From: Pseudomonas saponiphila | GTDB taxonomy: Bacteria > Pseudomonadota > Gammaproteobacteria > Pseudomonadales > Pseudomonadaceae | Length of the DNA: 64,000 bases | Assembly (NCBI RefSeq): GCF_900105185.1 | Contig: NZ_FNTJ01000001.1 | Coordinates: 372,001 to 436,000, forward strand | Direction of reading: 5' to 3' | Shown here: positions 49,506-59,874 of the stretch, piece by piece | Numbering within the stretch: position 1 is the first letter of the stretch | Layout: every line of letters starts with the position of its first letter | Program-made: the position numbers and the translations under genes | Notes under the pieces: generated by a model | Seen by the model: the letters and a program-made list of their open reading frames with translations, nothing else | Told to the model about the DNA's origin: nothing | Databases searched by the model: none

Positions 49506-50135
49506 GTGATCCGTGTACTGGTAGCCGAAGACCACACCATTGTCCGTGAGGGCATCAAGCAACTGATCGGCTTGGCCAAGGATCTCACTGTGGTGGGGGA
49601 GGCGAGCAACGGTGAGCAACTGCTGGAAACCCTGCGCCAGGTGAGTTGCGAAGTGGTGCTGCTGGACATCTCCATGCCCGGGGTGAACGGGCTGGAGGCG
49701 ATTCCGCGGATTCGCGCGCTGCACAATCCGCCGGCGATTCTGGTGCTGTCGATGCATGATGAGGCGCAGATGGCCGCCCGGGCGTTGAAGATCGGCGCTG
49801 CCGGCTACGCCACCAAGGACAGCGACCCGTCGCTGCTGCTGACCGCGATCCGCAAGGTGGCCTCGGGCGGGCGCTACATCGATCCGGATCTGGCGGACCG
49901 CATGGTCTTCGAAGTCGGCCTGACTGACGCCCGACCCTTGCATTCACTGCTGTCCGAGCGCGAATTCTCGGTCTTCGAACGCCTGGCCCAAGGGGCCAAC
50001 GTCAACGACATCGCCCAGCAACTGGCGCTGAGCAGCAAGACCATCAGTACCCACAAGGCGCGGCTGATGCAGAAACTCAACGTCACATCCCTGGCCGAGC
50101 TGGTGAAGTACGCCATGGAGCACAAGTTGCTCTGA
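49506..50135 (+). CDS. agtR: NarL/FixJ-type response regulator AgtR-like
   Basis: A 209-residue regulator. The receiver domain has phosphorylation site D54 in L-L-D-I-S-M-P-G and the conserved Lys in T-K-D-S-D. A LuxR-type HTH (about residues 145-205) includes S-S-K-T-I-S-T-H-K-A-R-L-M. It starts 13 bases after agtS with an AGGAGAAG site. It presumably activates the downstream transporter operon. Confidence 0.9.
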   Translation: MIRVLVAEDHTIVREGIKQLIGLAKDLTVVGEASNGEQLLETLRQVSCEVVLLDISMPGVNGLEAIPRIRALHNPPAILVLSMHDEAQMAARALKIGAAGYATKDSDPSLLLTAIRKVASGGRYIDPDLADRMVFEVGLTDARPLHSLLSEREFSVFERLAQGANVNDIAQQLALSSKTISTHKARLMQKLNVTSLAELVKYAMEHKLL

Positions 50136-50145
50136 CACCATCTGC

Positions 50146-50176
50146 AGTGCCCTCTCCACCTCCCGGGGAGGGCACT
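50146..50176 (+). terminator. agtR terminator
   Basis: AGTGCCCTCTCC and GGGGAGGGCACT form a stable hairpin just after the agtR stop with a short TTGTCC tail. It separates the regulator operon from the transporter operon. Confidence 0.75.
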
Positions 50177-50396
50177 TGTCCATTTACGACATCCCCGCTG
50201 TCGGGCTTTTGCCGTTTCTTGCCGCTTGCAGCTTGCCGCTGACCACCGCCCTTATCCAATCCCGCCATCCTTGTAGGGCAATCCCTACACGCAACCTTCC
50301 AGGCGGCTGAGGCGAATCTCTCCTGAGCCCCGATTTGCGGGACTTGCGCGCTCCACTAGGCTTGCTCCACAGCCGTCTAAAACAAAAGGTGTGGGT

Positions 50397-51521
50397 ATGA
50401 GCGAGGTCGTTTCAAGCGCTGGGGCCAACGATGTTCTGGTCAGTTTTCGTGGTGTGCAGAAGAGCTACGACGGCGAGAACCTGATCGTCAAAGACCTCAA
50501 CCTGGAAATTCGCAAAGGCGAGTTCCTCACCCTGCTGGGGCCGTCCGGCTCCGGCAAGACCACCAGCCTGATGATGCTGGCCGGTTTCGAGACGCCGACC
50601 GCTGGCGAGATCCAGCTGGCCGGGCGTGCCATCAACAATGTGCCGCCGCACAAGCGTGACATCGGCATGGTGTTCCAGAACTACGCCCTGTTCCCGCACA
50701 TGACCGTGGCCGAGAACCTCGGCTTTCCGCTGTCGGTGCGCGGCCTGGGCAAGACCGACATCAGTGAACGGGTCAAGCGCGTGCTGAGCATGGTCCAGCT
50801 CGATGCTTTCGCCCAGCGCTACCCGGCGCAACTGTCTGGCGGCCAGCAGCAGCGGGTGGCCCTGGCCCGCGCCCTGGTGTTCGAGCCGCAGCTGGTGCTG
50901 ATGGACGAACCCCTGGGCGCCCTCGACAAGCAGCTGCGCGAACACATGCAGATGGAGATCAAACACCTGCACCAGCGCCTGGGCGTGACCGTGGTCTACG
51001 TGACCCACGACCAGGGCGAAGCCCTGACCATGTCCGACCGGGTGGCGGTGTTCCATCAGGGCGAGATCCAGCAGATCGCCCCGCCGCGGACCCTCTACGA
51101 AGAGCCGAAGAACACCTTCGTCGCCAACTTCATTGGCGAGAACAACCGTCTCAACGGCCGCCTGCACAGCCATAACGGCGAGCGCTGCGTGGTGGAGCTG
51201 GGGCGTGGCGAGAAAGTCGAGGCGCTGGCGGTGAACGTCGGCCGCGTCGGCGAGCCTGTGACCCTGTCCATCCGGCCGGAGCGCGTGAGCCTCAACGGCT
51301 CCAGCGAAAGCTGCGTCAACCGCTTCTCCGGGAGGGTGGCGGAATTCATCTATCTGGGCGACCACGTCCGGGTGCGCCTGGAAGTCTGCGGCAAGAGCGA
51401 CTTCTTCGTGAAACAGCCGATTGCCGAGCTCGATCCTGCGCTGGCGGTGGGTGACGTGGTGCCGCTTGGCTGGCAAGTCGAGCACGTTCGCGCGCTTGAC
51501 CCGCTTCTAGAGGCGAATTGA
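50397..51521 (+). CDS. agtA: ABC transporter ATP-binding protein AgtA-like
   Basis: A 374-residue PotA/FbpC-type ATPase. Walker A G-P-S-G-S-G-K-T-T, Q-loop V-F-Q-N-Y-A, signature L-S-G-G-Q-Q-Q-R and Walker B L-V-L-M-D-E-P are followed by a C-terminal TOBE domain. ATG 50397 is preferred over GTG 50391. Polyamine/opine-type transporter features plus the agtSR neighbour suggest uptake of GABA and 5-aminovalerate, as known for P. aeruginosa AgtABCD; spermidine/putrescine uptake is the alternative. Confidence 0.85.
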   Translation: MSEVVSSAGANDVLVSFRGVQKSYDGENLIVKDLNLEIRKGEFLTLLGPSGSGKTTSLMMLAGFETPTAGEIQLAGRAINNVPPHKRDIGMVFQNYALFPHMTVAENLGFPLSVRGLGKTDISERVKRVLSMVQLDAFAQRYPAQLSGGQQQRVALARALVFEPQLVLMDEPLGALDKQLREHMQMEIKHLHQRLGVTVVYVTHDQGEALTMSDRVAVFHQGEIQQIAPPRTLYEEPKNTFVANFIGENNRLNGRLHSHNGERCVVELGRGEKVEALAVNVGRVGEPVTLSIRPERVSLNGSSESCVNRFSGRVAEFIYLGDHVRVRLEVCGKSDFFVKQPIAELDPALAVGDVVPLGWQVEHVRALDPLLEAN

Positions 51522-51563
51522 TCGCCCCCTGCAACACCAACCTGCACGTGGAGAACACAATAA

Positions 51564-52607
51564 ATGTTGAGATCCCTGAAATTCACCGCCCTGGCATTGG
51601 GCATGATGGGTGCGGCGCACGCCATGGCGGCGGGCCCGGACCTGACCGTGGTGTCCTTTGGCGGGGCGAACAAGGCGGCACAGGTCAAGGCGTTCTACGC
51701 CCCTTGGGAAGCGGCGGGCAATGGCAAGATCGTGGCCGGCGAGTACAACGGCGAGATGGCCAAGATCAAGGCCATGGTCGACACCAAGAGCGTGTCCTGG
51801 GACCTGGTGGAAGTCGAGTCTCCGGAACTGTCCCGCGGTTGCGACGAGGACATGTTCGAGCAACTGGACCCGGCCCTGTTCGGCAAGAGCGAAGATTACG
51901 TCAAGGGCGCTATCCAGCCATGCGGCGTAGGCTTTTTCGTCTGGTCCACGGTGCTGGCCTATAACGCCGACAAGCTGAAAGCAGCCCCCAGCAGCTGGGC
52001 CGACTTCTGGGACACCAAGAAATTCCCGGGCAAACGCGGCCTGCGCAAGGGCGCCAAGTACACCCTGGAATTCGCCCTGATGGCCGACGGTGTCGCGCCC
52101 AAGGACGTGTACAAGGTGCTGGCCGGCAAGGACGGCCAGGACCGTGCTTTCAAGAAACTCGATGAGCTCAAGCCCAACATCCAGTGGTGGGAAGCCGGCG
52201 CCCAGCCGCCGCAGTACCTGGCTTCCGGCGACGTGGTCATGAGCTCGGCCTACAACGGCCGGATTGCCGCGGTGCAGAAGGAAAGCAACCTGAAAGTGGT
52301 GTGGAACGGCGGCATCTACGACTTCGACGCCTGGGCTATCCCCAAAGGCCTGGACAAGGCTCGCGCCGAAGCTGCGAAAAAATTCATCGCCTACTCGGTC
52401 CAGCCGCAACAGCAGAAAACCTATTCGGAAAACATCGCCTACGGCCCGGCCAACACCCAGGCGGTACCGCTGCTGAGCAAGGACATCCTCAAGGACATGC
52501 CGACCACCCCGGAAAACATCGCCAACCAGGTACAGATCGACGTCAGCTTCTGGGCTGACAACGGCGAGCAGCTGGAACAGCGCTTCAACGCCTGGGCAGC
52601 CAAGTAA
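51564..52607 (+). CDS. agtB: ABC transporter substrate-binding protein AgtB-like
   Basis: A 347-residue periplasmic binding protein with signal peptide M-L-R-S-L-K ... A-M-A-A-G, type II (PotD-like) lobes with W-D-L-V-E-V-E and Y-N-G-R-I-A. It would capture the substrate for the AgtA/C/D transporter. A palindromic repeat cluster follows it inside the operon, which commonly favours more binding protein than permease. Confidence 0.85.
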   Translation: MLRSLKFTALALGMMGAAHAMAAGPDLTVVSFGGANKAAQVKAFYAPWEAAGNGKIVAGEYNGEMAKIKAMVDTKSVSWDLVEVESPELSRGCDEDMFEQLDPALFGKSEDYVKGAIQPCGVGFFVWSTVLAYNADKLKAAPSSWADFWDTKKFPGKRGLRKGAKYTLEFALMADGVAPKDVYKVLAGKDGQDRAFKKLDELKPNIQWWEAGAQPPQYLASGDVVMSSAYNGRIAAVQKESNLKVVWNGGIYDFDAWAIPKGLDKARAEAAKKFIAYSVQPQQQKTYSENIAYGPANTQAVPLLSKDILKDMPTTPENIANQVQIDVSFWADNGEQLEQRFNAWAAK

Positions 52608-52622
52608 CCACCCCCTGCTGTT

Positions 52623-52710
52623 GTAGGAGCGAGCTCGCTCACGAAGGCGTCATCAGCTCAAGCCTGATGTTGAAGGATGCCCTTGAATGCGCGGGCAAGC
52701 CCGCTCCTAC
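52623..52710. repeat. REPIN-like repeat between agtB and agtC
   Basis: Outer inverted arms GTAGGAGC (52623-52630) and GCTCCTAC (52703-52710) flank two small palindromes, GAGCGAGCTCGCTC and GCGGGCAAGCCCGC. This is the typical fluorescent-pseudomonad REP pair in opposite orientation. It lies in the 145-base gap between binding-protein and permease genes. Confidence 0.85.
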
Positions 52711-52752
52711 CCCGGTGGCTTGTATTCGAAAGATCGATTCGCGGAGTTTGTC

Positions 52753-54000
52753 ATGACCATCACCGTTCCCCTGAACGCGGTCACCGGCCCGACCTTGAAG
52801 CAGCGGCTGGCCCGTGCCGAGCGGGTCAACCGCTGGAAGGCACAGGCCTTGATCGCGCCCCTGGTGCTGTTTCTGTTGCTGGTGTTCCTGGTACCGATCG
52901 TGGCGCTGCTGTACAAGAGCGTCGGCAACCCGGAAGTGGTCGGCGGCATGCCGCGCACGGTGGCGGCCGTGAGTGCCTGGGACGGTCGTGGCCTGCCCGG
53001 CGAAGGGACCTACAAGGCCTTGAGCGAGGACCTGGCGGACGCCCGCAAGAATCAGACCCTGGGCGACCTGTCCAAGCGCCTGAACATGGAACTGGCCGGC
53101 TATCGCAGCCTGCTGACCAAGACCGCCCGCGCCTTGCCGTTCAAGGCCGAGCCCGAATCCTATAAAGAAGCCTTGGAAAGCCTGGACGAGCGTTGGGGCG
53201 ACCCGGCCTACTGGCAGGCGATCCGCCGCAACACCAGCAGCCTGACCCCTTACTACCTGCTGGCGGCGGTGGACCATCGCATCGATGACCTGGGCGAACT
53301 GGCCCCGGCCACCCCGGACCAGGCCATCTATCTGGACATCTTCGCCCGGACCTTCTGGATGGGGCTGGTGATCACCGCCATCTGCCTGGTCCTGGCCTAT
53401 CCCCTGGCGTACCTGCTGGCCAATCTGCCGGCACGCAAGAGCAACCTCTTGATGATCCTGGTACTGCTGCCGTTCTGGACCTCGATCCTGGTGCGGGTCG
53501 CGGCCTGGATCGTGCTGCTGCAATCCGGTGGCCTGATCAACAGTGCGCTGCTGGCCATGGGGGTGATCGACAAGCCCCTGGAGCTGGTGTTCAACCGGAC
53601 CGGGGTCTACATCTCCATGGTGCATATCCTGCTGCCGTTCATGATCCTGCCGATCTACAGCGTGATGAAGGGCATTTCGCCGACCTACATGCGTGCGGCG
53701 ATTTCCCTGGGTTGCCACCCGTTCGCCAGCTTCTGGCGGGTGTATTTCCCGCAAACCTATGCCGGGGTCGGCGCTGGCTGCTTGCTGGTGTTCATCCTGG
53801 CCATCGGCTACTACATCACCCCGGCCTTGCTGGGCAGCCCGAACGATCAGATGGTCAGTTACTTCGTCGCCTTCTACACCAACACCAGCATCAACTGGGG
53901 CATGGCCACGGCCCTGGGCGGCCTGCTGTTGCTGGCGACCGTCGTGCTCTATCTGATTTACAGCTGGCTGGTGGGCGCCAGCCGCCTGCGCCTGAGCTAA
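52753..54000 (+). CDS. agtC: ABC transporter permease AgtC-like
   Basis: A 415-residue inner-membrane permease of the PotB type. One N-terminal TM is followed by an unusually long soluble insertion (about residues 60-195), then five further TM segments with the EAA-like loop A-A-I-S-L-G-C-H-P-F-A-S-F. The ATG at 52753 has GGAG 8 bases upstream. It pairs with AgtD to form the channel. Confidence 0.87.
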   Translation: MTITVPLNAVTGPTLKQRLARAERVNRWKAQALIAPLVLFLLLVFLVPIVALLYKSVGNPEVVGGMPRTVAAVSAWDGRGLPGEGTYKALSEDLADARKNQTLGDLSKRLNMELAGYRSLLTKTARALPFKAEPESYKEALESLDERWGDPAYWQAIRRNTSSLTPYYLLAAVDHRIDDLGELAPATPDQAIYLDIFARTFWMGLVITAICLVLAYPLAYLLANLPARKSNLLMILVLLPFWTSILVRVAAWIVLLQSGGLINSALLAMGVIDKPLELVFNRTGVYISMVHILLPFMILPIYSVMKGISPTYMRAAISLGCHPFASFWRVYFPQTYAGVGAGCLLVFILAIGYYITPALLGSPNDQMVSYFVAFYTNTSINWGMATALGGLLLLATVVLYLIYSWLVGASRLRLS

Positions 54001-54013
54001 GGAGAGATTCGAA

Positions 54014-54838
54014 ATGCTGAGCCCCTACATGTCTCCCGTCGAACGGATCTGGTTCTACAGCTTGCGGATTCTCTGCGGCTTGATCCTGTTGTTCCTGGTG
54101 TTGCCGGTGCTGGTGATCATCCCGCTGTCGTTCAACTCGGGGAGCTTCCTGGTGTACCCGTTGCAGGGGTTCTCGCTGCACTGGTACCAGGACTTCTTCG
54201 CCTCCGCCGAATGGATGCGGGCGCTGAAAAACAGCATCATCGTGGCCCCGGCCGCGACCCTGCTGGCCATGGTCTTCGGTACGCTCGCGGCCATCGGCCT
54301 GACCCGCGGCGACTTTCCCGGCAAGGCGCTGGTAATGGCCCTGGTGATTTCGCCGATGGTGGTGCCGGTGGTGATCATCGGTGTCGCCAGCTACCTGTTC
54401 TTCGCGCCGCTGGGCATGGGCAACAGTTTTTTCTCGCTGATCATCGTGCATGCGGTGCTCGGGGTGCCTTTCGTGATCATCACCGTGTCGGCGACCCTGC
54501 AGGGCTTCAACCATAACCTGGTGCGCGCCGCGGCGAGCCTCGGGGCTTCGCCCTTGACCACGTTCCGCCGGGTGACCTTGCCGTTGATCGCGCCCGGGGT
54601 CATCAGTGGCGCGCTGTTCGCCTTTGCCACCTCGTTCGATGAGGTGGTGGTGACCCTGTTTCTGGCCGGTCCGGAGCAAGCGACCCTGCCACGGCAGATG
54701 TTCAGCGGCATCCGTGAAAACCTCAGCCCGACCATTGCCGCGGCGGCGACGCTGCTGATTGCCTTCTCGGTGATTCTGCTGCTGACCCTGGAATGGCTGC
54801 GTGGACGCAGCGAGAAACTACGTACCGCCCAGGTGTAA
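54014..54838 (+). CDS. agtD: ABC transporter permease AgtD-like
   Basis: A 274-residue permease of the PotC type with six TM segments and the EAA motif A-A-A-S-L-G-A-S-P-L-T-T-F. It starts 13 bases after agtC with a GGAGAG site and is the last transporter gene of the operon. Confidence 0.88.
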   Translation: MLSPYMSPVERIWFYSLRILCGLILLFLVLPVLVIIPLSFNSGSFLVYPLQGFSLHWYQDFFASAEWMRALKNSIIVAPAATLLAMVFGTLAAIGLTRGDFPGKALVMALVISPMVVPVVIIGVASYLFFAPLGMGNSFFSLIIVHAVLGVPFVIITVSATLQGFNHNLVRAAASLGASPLTTFRRVTLPLIAPGVISGALFAFATSFDEVVVTLFLAGPEQATLPRQMFSGIRENLSPTIAAAATLLIAFSVILLLTLEWLRGRSEKLRTAQV

Positions 54839-54981
54839 AAACGCGCGGTTCCCCCGTCCGGGCCACTGAAGGGTGTTCCGGGCGAGGGACGATGGGGCAT
54901 TCGTCCGCTGAATAGGCGACAACCGATAATCCACGTCTACGCTTGTGCCAGCTTTCCCCTTCTATATAAGAGGCTGCGCAC

Positions 54982-56130
54982 ATGAGTATTTCCTCTTTCA
55001 AGATCGCTCATAAGCTGCTCACCGGCAGTACCGCCATCGAGCAACTGGCCGCTGAGCTGACTCGCCTGGATGTCGACAACCCGCTGATCGTCACAGACGC
55101 CGCGCTGCTCAAGTCGGGCACGGTGGCGCTGGCGTTGGCCCATCTGGGGGAGCGCGATCACGAGATCTTCGACCGGGTGCTGCCCGATCCGGAAATCGCT
55201 ATCGTCGAAGACTGCATGCAGGTCTACCGCGAAGGCGGGCATGACGGTCTGATCGGGGTGGGGGGCGGCAGCGCCATCGACATTGCCAAGAGTGTCGCGG
55301 CTTATGCCGGTTATCACGGCGCCCTGGAAGACCTGTTCGGCATCGATCAGGTGCCGCGCAAGGGGCCGCCGCTGATCGCCATTCCCACCACCGCCGGCAC
55401 CGGCTCGGAAGTCACCAACGTGGCGATACTCTCGGACAGGGCTGCGCAGTTGAAGAAGGGCATTGTCAGCGACTACCTGCTGCCGGACGTGGCCCTGGTC
55501 AGCCCGCAGATGACCCTGACCTGCCCTCGCAGCGTGACCGCCGCCAGTGGCGTCGATGCCCTGGTGCACGCGATTGAAGCCTATCTGTCGCTGAGTGCCT
55601 CCGCGATCACCGATGCCCTGGCCATAGGGGCCATCAAGCTGATCGTCAAGGCGCTGCCCAAGGCCTATGCCAACCCGGCCAACCTGCAGGCCCGGGAGGA
55701 TATGGCCACCGCCAGCCTGATGGCGGGCATGGCCTTCGGCAATGCCGGGGTCGGCGCGGTGCATGCGATGGCCTATCCCCTGGGGGGGCGTTTTCATATG
55801 TCCCACGGGGTCAGCAATGCCTTGCTGCTGCCCTATGTCATGACCTGGAACAAGATGGCCTGTGTCGAGCGCATGCAGGATATCGCCGAAGCCATGGGGC
55901 TGCAGACCGCGCACTTGAGTGCCAGCGAGGCCGCCGATCGGGCCGTGGACGCGATGACGGCCCTGTGCGCTGCGGTGGAGATTCCCAATGGCTTGCGCAG
56001 CTTTGGCGTGCCCGAGGAGGCGATTCCCGCCATGGCCGTGGAGGCCGCGGGGATCGAGCGTCTGATGCGCAACAATCCGCGCAGACTGAGTCCTGCCGAT
56101 ATCGAGAAGATCTATCGCGCGGCTTACTGA
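54982..56130 (+). CDS. Iron-containing alcohol dehydrogenase
   Basis: A 382-residue group III alcohol dehydrogenase (YiaY/ErcA-type). It has G-G-G-S-A-I-D for NAD binding, T-T-A-G-T-G-S-E, and metal ligands in A-L-V-H-A-I-E, G-A-V-H-A-M and F-H-M-S-H-G. The substrate is not evident from sequence. Its place after a GABA-type transporter could mean a role in amine or amino-alcohol catabolism, which is inference. Confidence 0.9.
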   Translation: MSISSFKIAHKLLTGSTAIEQLAAELTRLDVDNPLIVTDAALLKSGTVALALAHLGERDHEIFDRVLPDPEIAIVEDCMQVYREGGHDGLIGVGGGSAIDIAKSVAAYAGYHGALEDLFGIDQVPRKGPPLIAIPTTAGTGSEVTNVAILSDRAAQLKKGIVSDYLLPDVALVSPQMTLTCPRSVTAASGVDALVHAIEAYLSLSASAITDALAIGAIKLIVKALPKAYANPANLQAREDMATASLMAGMAFGNAGVGAVHAMAYPLGGRFHMSHGVSNALLLPYVMTWNKMACVERMQDIAEAMGLQTAHLSASEAADRAVDAMTALCAAVEIPNGLRSFGVPEEAIPAMAVEAAGIERLMRNNPRRLSPADIEKIYRAAY

Positions 56131-56210
56131 TCATCGCGGTTACGGTGTGCGCTCCAAAGCATGAGGTATACAATGCGCGCCATCGTGATTCTGCTCAAAA
56201 AAGGTGCGTC

Positions 56211-56885
56211 ATGCAGCCCTTCGCTATTGCTCCGTCGATTCTCTCCGCCGACTTCGCCCGTCTGGGCGAGGAAGTGGACAATGTCCTGGCCGCCGGTGCC
56301 GATATCGTCCACTTCGATGTCATGGACAACCACTATGTGCCGAACCTGACCATCGGCCCGATGGTCTGCTCTGCGCTGCGCAAGTACGGAATCACCGCGC
56401 CGATCGATGCGCACCTGATGGTGACTCCGGTGGATCGCATCATCGGTGACTTCATCGAGGCGGGCGCGACCTACATCACCTTTCACCCGGAAGCCACCCT
56501 GCATGTGGACCGTTCCCTGCAGATGATTCGCGAAGGTGGTTGCAAGGCCGGCCTGGTGTTCAACCCGGCGACCCCGCTGGACGTGCTCAAGTACGTGATG
56601 GACAAGGTCGACATGGTGCTGCTGATGAGCGTCAACCCGGGCTTTGGCGGGCAGAAATTCATTCCTGGAACCCTGGACAAGCTGCGCGAGGCGCGGGCCT
56701 TGATCGACGCCTCCGGCCGCGATATCCGTCTGGAAATCGATGGTGGGGTGAACGTCAACAACATCCGCGAAATAGCCGCCGCGGGCGCCGATACCTTCGT
56801 GGCCGGCTCGGCGATCTTCAACGCGCCGAACTATCGGGAAGTCATCGAGAAAATGCGCGCTGAACTGGCGCTGGCTCGGCCATGA
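56211..56885 (+). CDS. rpe: Ribulose-phosphate 3-epimerase
   Basis: A 224-residue TIM-barrel enzyme interconverting ribulose-5-P and xylulose-5-P in the pentose phosphate pathway. Motifs [29 protein letters not shown] and D-G-G-V are all present. The start ATG 56211 has AAAGGTG upstream. It overlaps gph by 4 bases. Confidence 0.97.
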   Translation: MQPFAIAPSILSADFARLGEEVDNVLAAGADIVHFDVMDNHYVPNLTIGPMVCSALRKYGITAPIDAHLMVTPVDRIIGDFIEAGATYITFHPEATLHVDRSLQMIREGGCKAGLVFNPATPLDVLKYVMDKVDMVLLMSVNPGFGGQKFIPGTLDKLREARALIDASGRDIRLEIDGGVNVNNIREIAAAGADTFVAGSAIFNAPNYREVIEKMRAELALARP

Positions 56886-57700
56886 GTGCGTTCGAGCAGC
56901 TGTTCCCGGGGCGCCTGCCGCGGCTGGTAATGTTCGACCTGGACGGCACCCTGGTCGATTCGGTGCCGGACCTCGCTGCTGCCGTGGATCAAATGCTGCT
57001 CAAGCTGGGGCGCAAGCCCGCGGGGATCGAGGCGGTGCGCGAGTGGGTCGGCAATGGCGCTCCGATGCTGGTGCGCCGGGCTCTGGCCAACAGCCTGGAT
57101 GCCCAGGGCGTCGACGAAGTCGAGGCTGAACATGCCCTGGAGCTGTTCAACAGCGCCTACGAGGACAGCCACGAGCTGACCGTGGTTTATCCCGGTGTCC
57201 GCGAAACCCTCAAGTGGTTGTACAAGCAGGGCGTGGAAATGGCCCTGATTACCAACAAGCCCGAGCGTTTCGTGGCGCCCTTGCTGGATCAGATGAAGAT
57301 CGGCCGGTATTTCCGCTGGATCATTGGCGGCGACACCCTGCCGCAGAAGAAACCCGATCCGGCGGCGCTGTTCTTCGTGATGAAGATGGCCAGTGTGCCG
57401 GCCTCGCAATCGCTGTTCGTCGGCGACTCGCGCAGTGACGTGCTGGCCGCCAAGGCAGCAGGAGTCAAGTGCGTAGCGCTGAGCTATGGCTACAACCATG
57501 GCCGGCCGATTGCCGAAGAGCTGCCGGCGCTGGTGATCGACGACTTGCGGGCGCTGATCCCCGGTTGCTTAGAACCTGCCGCTGAGATAACGTTGCCCGA
57601 CGCTGTTCCATCCCCTTCTGGAAACTCCATCGTGGTGGTCACTCGCAAACTCTGGATGAAAGTCATCAAGGCCTTGGCCCGTTGGCGTTGGCGCGCCTGA
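56882..57700 (+). CDS. gph: Phosphoglycolate phosphatase
   Basis: A 272-residue HAD phosphatase with [10 protein letters not shown] (nucleophile Asp), the K-P-D-P loop and G-D-S-R-S-D. It clears 2-phosphoglycolate, for example after DNA repair. The last 14 codons [14 protein letters not shown] are in frame and read exactly like a trp leader peptide, so this stretch seems to serve two purposes. The body of the enzyme ends near residue 235; the rest is an atypical tail. Confidence 0.94.
   Translation: MSAFEQLFPGRLPRLVMFDLDGTLVDSVPDLAAAVDQMLLKLGRKPAGIEAVREWVGNGAPMLVRRALANSLDAQGVDEVEAEHALELFNSAYEDSHELTVVYPGVRETLKWLYKQGVEMALITNKPERFVAPLLDQMKIGRYFRWIIGGDTLPQKKPDPAALFFVMKMASVPASQSLFVGDSRSDVLAAKAAGVKCVALSYGYNHGRPIAEELPALVIDDLRALIPGCLEPAAEITLPDAVPSPSGNSIVVVTRKLWMKVIKALARWRWRA
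57656..57700 (+). CDS. trpL: Putative trpE leader peptide overlapping gph
   Basis: A 14-codon frame with two Trp codons separated by one codon (W-R-W) just before the stop, 71 bases before trpE. It is in the same frame as gph and shares its stop. A T5 run follows the stop, then a GC-rich inverted repeat. Attenuation of trpE has been reported in P. putida. No clear separate ribosome site is visible before this ATG, so independent translation is uncertain. Confidence 0.5.
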   Translation: MKVIKALARWRWRA

Positions 57701-57710
57701 TTTTTGTCTG

Positions 57711-57725
57711 GCCGGCCCTGCCGGC
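57711..57725 (+). terminator. Possible trpE attenuator hairpin
   Basis: GCCGGC (57711-57716) and GCCGGC (57720-57725) can pair around CCT; a short GTGTTTGC follows. With the Trp codons of the leader frame upstream this could be the attenuator, though the T run is poor. Confidence 0.4.
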
Positions 57726-57771
57726 GTGTTTGCATACCTGACTGTTAGACCCTCAAGCCACGAGGCATCCC

Positions 57772-59259
57772 ATGATTCGCGAAGAATTCCTGCGTTTGGC
57801 CGCAGCCGGTTACAACCGTATCCCGCTGGCCTGCGAAACCCTTGCCGACTTCGACACGCCGCTGTCGATCTACCTGAAACTGGCCGATCAGCCCAACTCC
57901 TACTTGCTGGAGTCGGTGCAGGGCGGCGAGAAGTGGGGGCGCTATTCGATCATTGGCCTGCCATGCCGCACCGTGTTGCGGGTGCACGGCTTCCAGGTCA
58001 GCGTGACCCACGATGGCGTGGAGATCGAACGCCATGAAGTGACCGACCCGCTGGCCTTCGTCGAGGAATTCAAAGCCCGCTATAACGTGCCGACCATCGC
58101 CGGCCTGCCACGCTTCAACGGCGGCCTGGTGGGGTATTTCGGTTATGACTGCGTGCGTTATGTCGAGCCGCGCCTGGGCCCGTGCCCGAACCCGGATCCG
58201 ATCGGCGTGCCGGATATCCTGCTGATGGTTTCCGACGCGGTGGTGGTGTTCGACAACCTGGCGGGCAAGATGCACGCCATCGTGCTGGCCGATCCAAGCC
58301 AGGAGAATGCCTTCGACGCCGGCCAGGCGCGTTTGCAGGAGTTGCTGGCACAACTGCGCCAGCCGATCACCCCGCGCCCGGGGCTGGATTTCAGCAAGCA
58401 GCAGGCCTGCGATCCGGTATTCCGCTCCAGCTTCACCCAGGCGGATTACGAGCGGGCCGTGGACACCATCAAGGAATACATCCTGGCCGGCGACTGCATG
58501 CAGGTGGTGCCATCCCAGCGCATGTCCATCGATTTTTCCGCCGCGCCCATCGATCTGTACCGGGCGCTGCGCTGCTTCAACCCGACGCCGTACATGTACT
58601 TCTTCAACTTCGGTGACTTCCATGTCGTGGGCAGCTCGCCAGAAGTGCTGGTGCGGGTCGAGGACAACCTGATTACCGTGCGGCCGATTGCCGGCACCCG
58701 CCCGCGAGGCGCTACCGAGGAAGCCGACCTGGCCCTGGAACAGGACCTGCTGTCGGACGCCAAGGAAATTGCCGAGCACCTGATGTTGATCGACCTGGGG
58801 CGCAACGACACTGGTCGGGTCTCCGAGATTGGCTCGGTGAAGCTCACCGAGAAGATGGTGATCGAGCGTTATTCCAACGTGATGCACATCGTCTCCAACG
58901 TCACCGGCCAACTGAAATCCGGCCTGACGGCGATGGACGCACTGCGAGCGATCCTGCCGGCGGGCACGTTGTCCGGCGCGCCGAAGATCCGCGCGATGGA
59001 AATCATCGACGAGCTGGAACCGGTCAAGCGTGGAGTCTACGGCGGCGCCGTGGGTTACTTCGCCTGGAACGGCAACATGGACACCGCGATTGCCATTCGA
59101 ACTGCGGTGATCAAGAACGGCGAGCTGCATGTACAGGCCGGCGGCGGGATTGTTGCCGACTCGGTGCCGACCCTGGAGTGGGAAGAGACGCTGAACAAGC
59201 GTCGCGCAATGTTCCGTGCCGTGGCACTGGCTGAACAAACCCCCGCATCCAAGGCTTGA
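57772..59259 (+). CDS. trpE: Anthranilate synthase component I
   Basis: A 495-residue enzyme that converts chorismate and ammonia to anthranilate. The feedback-site motif L-L-E-S ... G-R-Y-S, the H-F/G-N-F core region and the C-terminal [22 protein letters not shown] and Y-G-G-A-V-G-Y are intact. trpG follows after 12 bases. Confidence 0.97.
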   Translation: MIREEFLRLAAAGYNRIPLACETLADFDTPLSIYLKLADQPNSYLLESVQGGEKWGRYSIIGLPCRTVLRVHGFQVSVTHDGVEIERHEVTDPLAFVEEFKARYNVPTIAGLPRFNGGLVGYFGYDCVRYVEPRLGPCPNPDPIGVPDILLMVSDAVVVFDNLAGKMHAIVLADPSQENAFDAGQARLQELLAQLRQPITPRPGLDFSKQQACDPVFRSSFTQADYERAVDTIKEYILAGDCMQVVPSQRMSIDFSAAPIDLYRALRCFNPTPYMYFFNFGDFHVVGSSPEVLVRVEDNLITVRPIAGTRPRGATEEADLALEQDLLSDAKEIAEHLMLIDLGRNDTGRVSEIGSVKLTEKMVIERYSNVMHIVSNVTGQLKSGLTAMDALRAILPAGTLSGAPKIRAMEIIDELEPVKRGVYGGAVGYFAWNGNMDTAIAIRTAVIKNGELHVQAGGGIVADSVPTLEWEETLNKRRAMFRAVALAEQTPASKA

Positions 59260-59271
59260 GGAGTTTCCACT

Positions 59272-59865
59272 ATGTTGCTGATGATCGATAACTACGACTC
59301 CTTCACCTATAACGTCGTCCAGTACCTGGGCGAGTTGGGGGCCGAGGTGAAGGTGGTGCGCAATGACGAGTTGACCGTGGCTGAAATCGAGGCGCTCAAG
59401 CCGGAGCGCATCGTGGTTTCGCCCGGTCCTTGCACACCCACCGAAGCCGGCATCTCCATCGAGGCGATCAAGCATTTCGCCGGCAAGCTGCCGATTCTCG
59501 GCGTGTGCCTGGGGCACCAGTCCATCGGCCAGGCCTTTGGCGGCGAGGTAGTACGTGCCCGGCAAGTGATGCACGGCAAGACCAGCCCGGTGTTCCATCG
59601 TGACTTGGGGGTATTCACCGGCCTGAACCTGCCGCTGACGGTGACCCGCTACCACTCGCTGGTGGTCAAGCGGGACAGCCTGCCCGACTGCCTCGAAGTC
59701 ACCGCCTGGACTCAACTGGACGACGGTTCCGTCGACGAGATCATGGGGCTGCGCCACAAGACGCTGAATATCGAGGGTGTGCAATTTCACCCCGAGTCTA
59801 TTCTCACCGAGCAGGGCCACGAGCTGTTCGCCAACTTCCTCAAACAGAGCGGCGGCACGCGCTAA
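59272..59865 (+). CDS. trpG: Anthranilate synthase component II (glutamine amidotransferase)
   Basis: A 197-residue class I amidotransferase that supplies ammonia to TrpE. The triad Cys79 is in G-V-C-L-G-H-Q and the His/Glu pair in F-H-P-E-S. It starts just after trpE, without the R/F-pyocin genes that separate the two in P. aeruginosa. Confidence 0.97.
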   Translation: MLLMIDNYDSFTYNVVQYLGELGAEVKVVRNDELTVAEIEALKPERIVVSPGPCTPTEAGISIEAIKHFAGKLPILGVCLGHQSIGQAFGGEVVRARQVMHGKTSPVFHRDLGVFTGLNLPLTVTRYHSLVVKRDSLPDCLEVTAWTQLDDGSVDEIMGLRHKTLNIEGVQFHPESILTEQGHELFANFLKQSGGTR

Positions 59866-59874
59866 GGACTTTTC

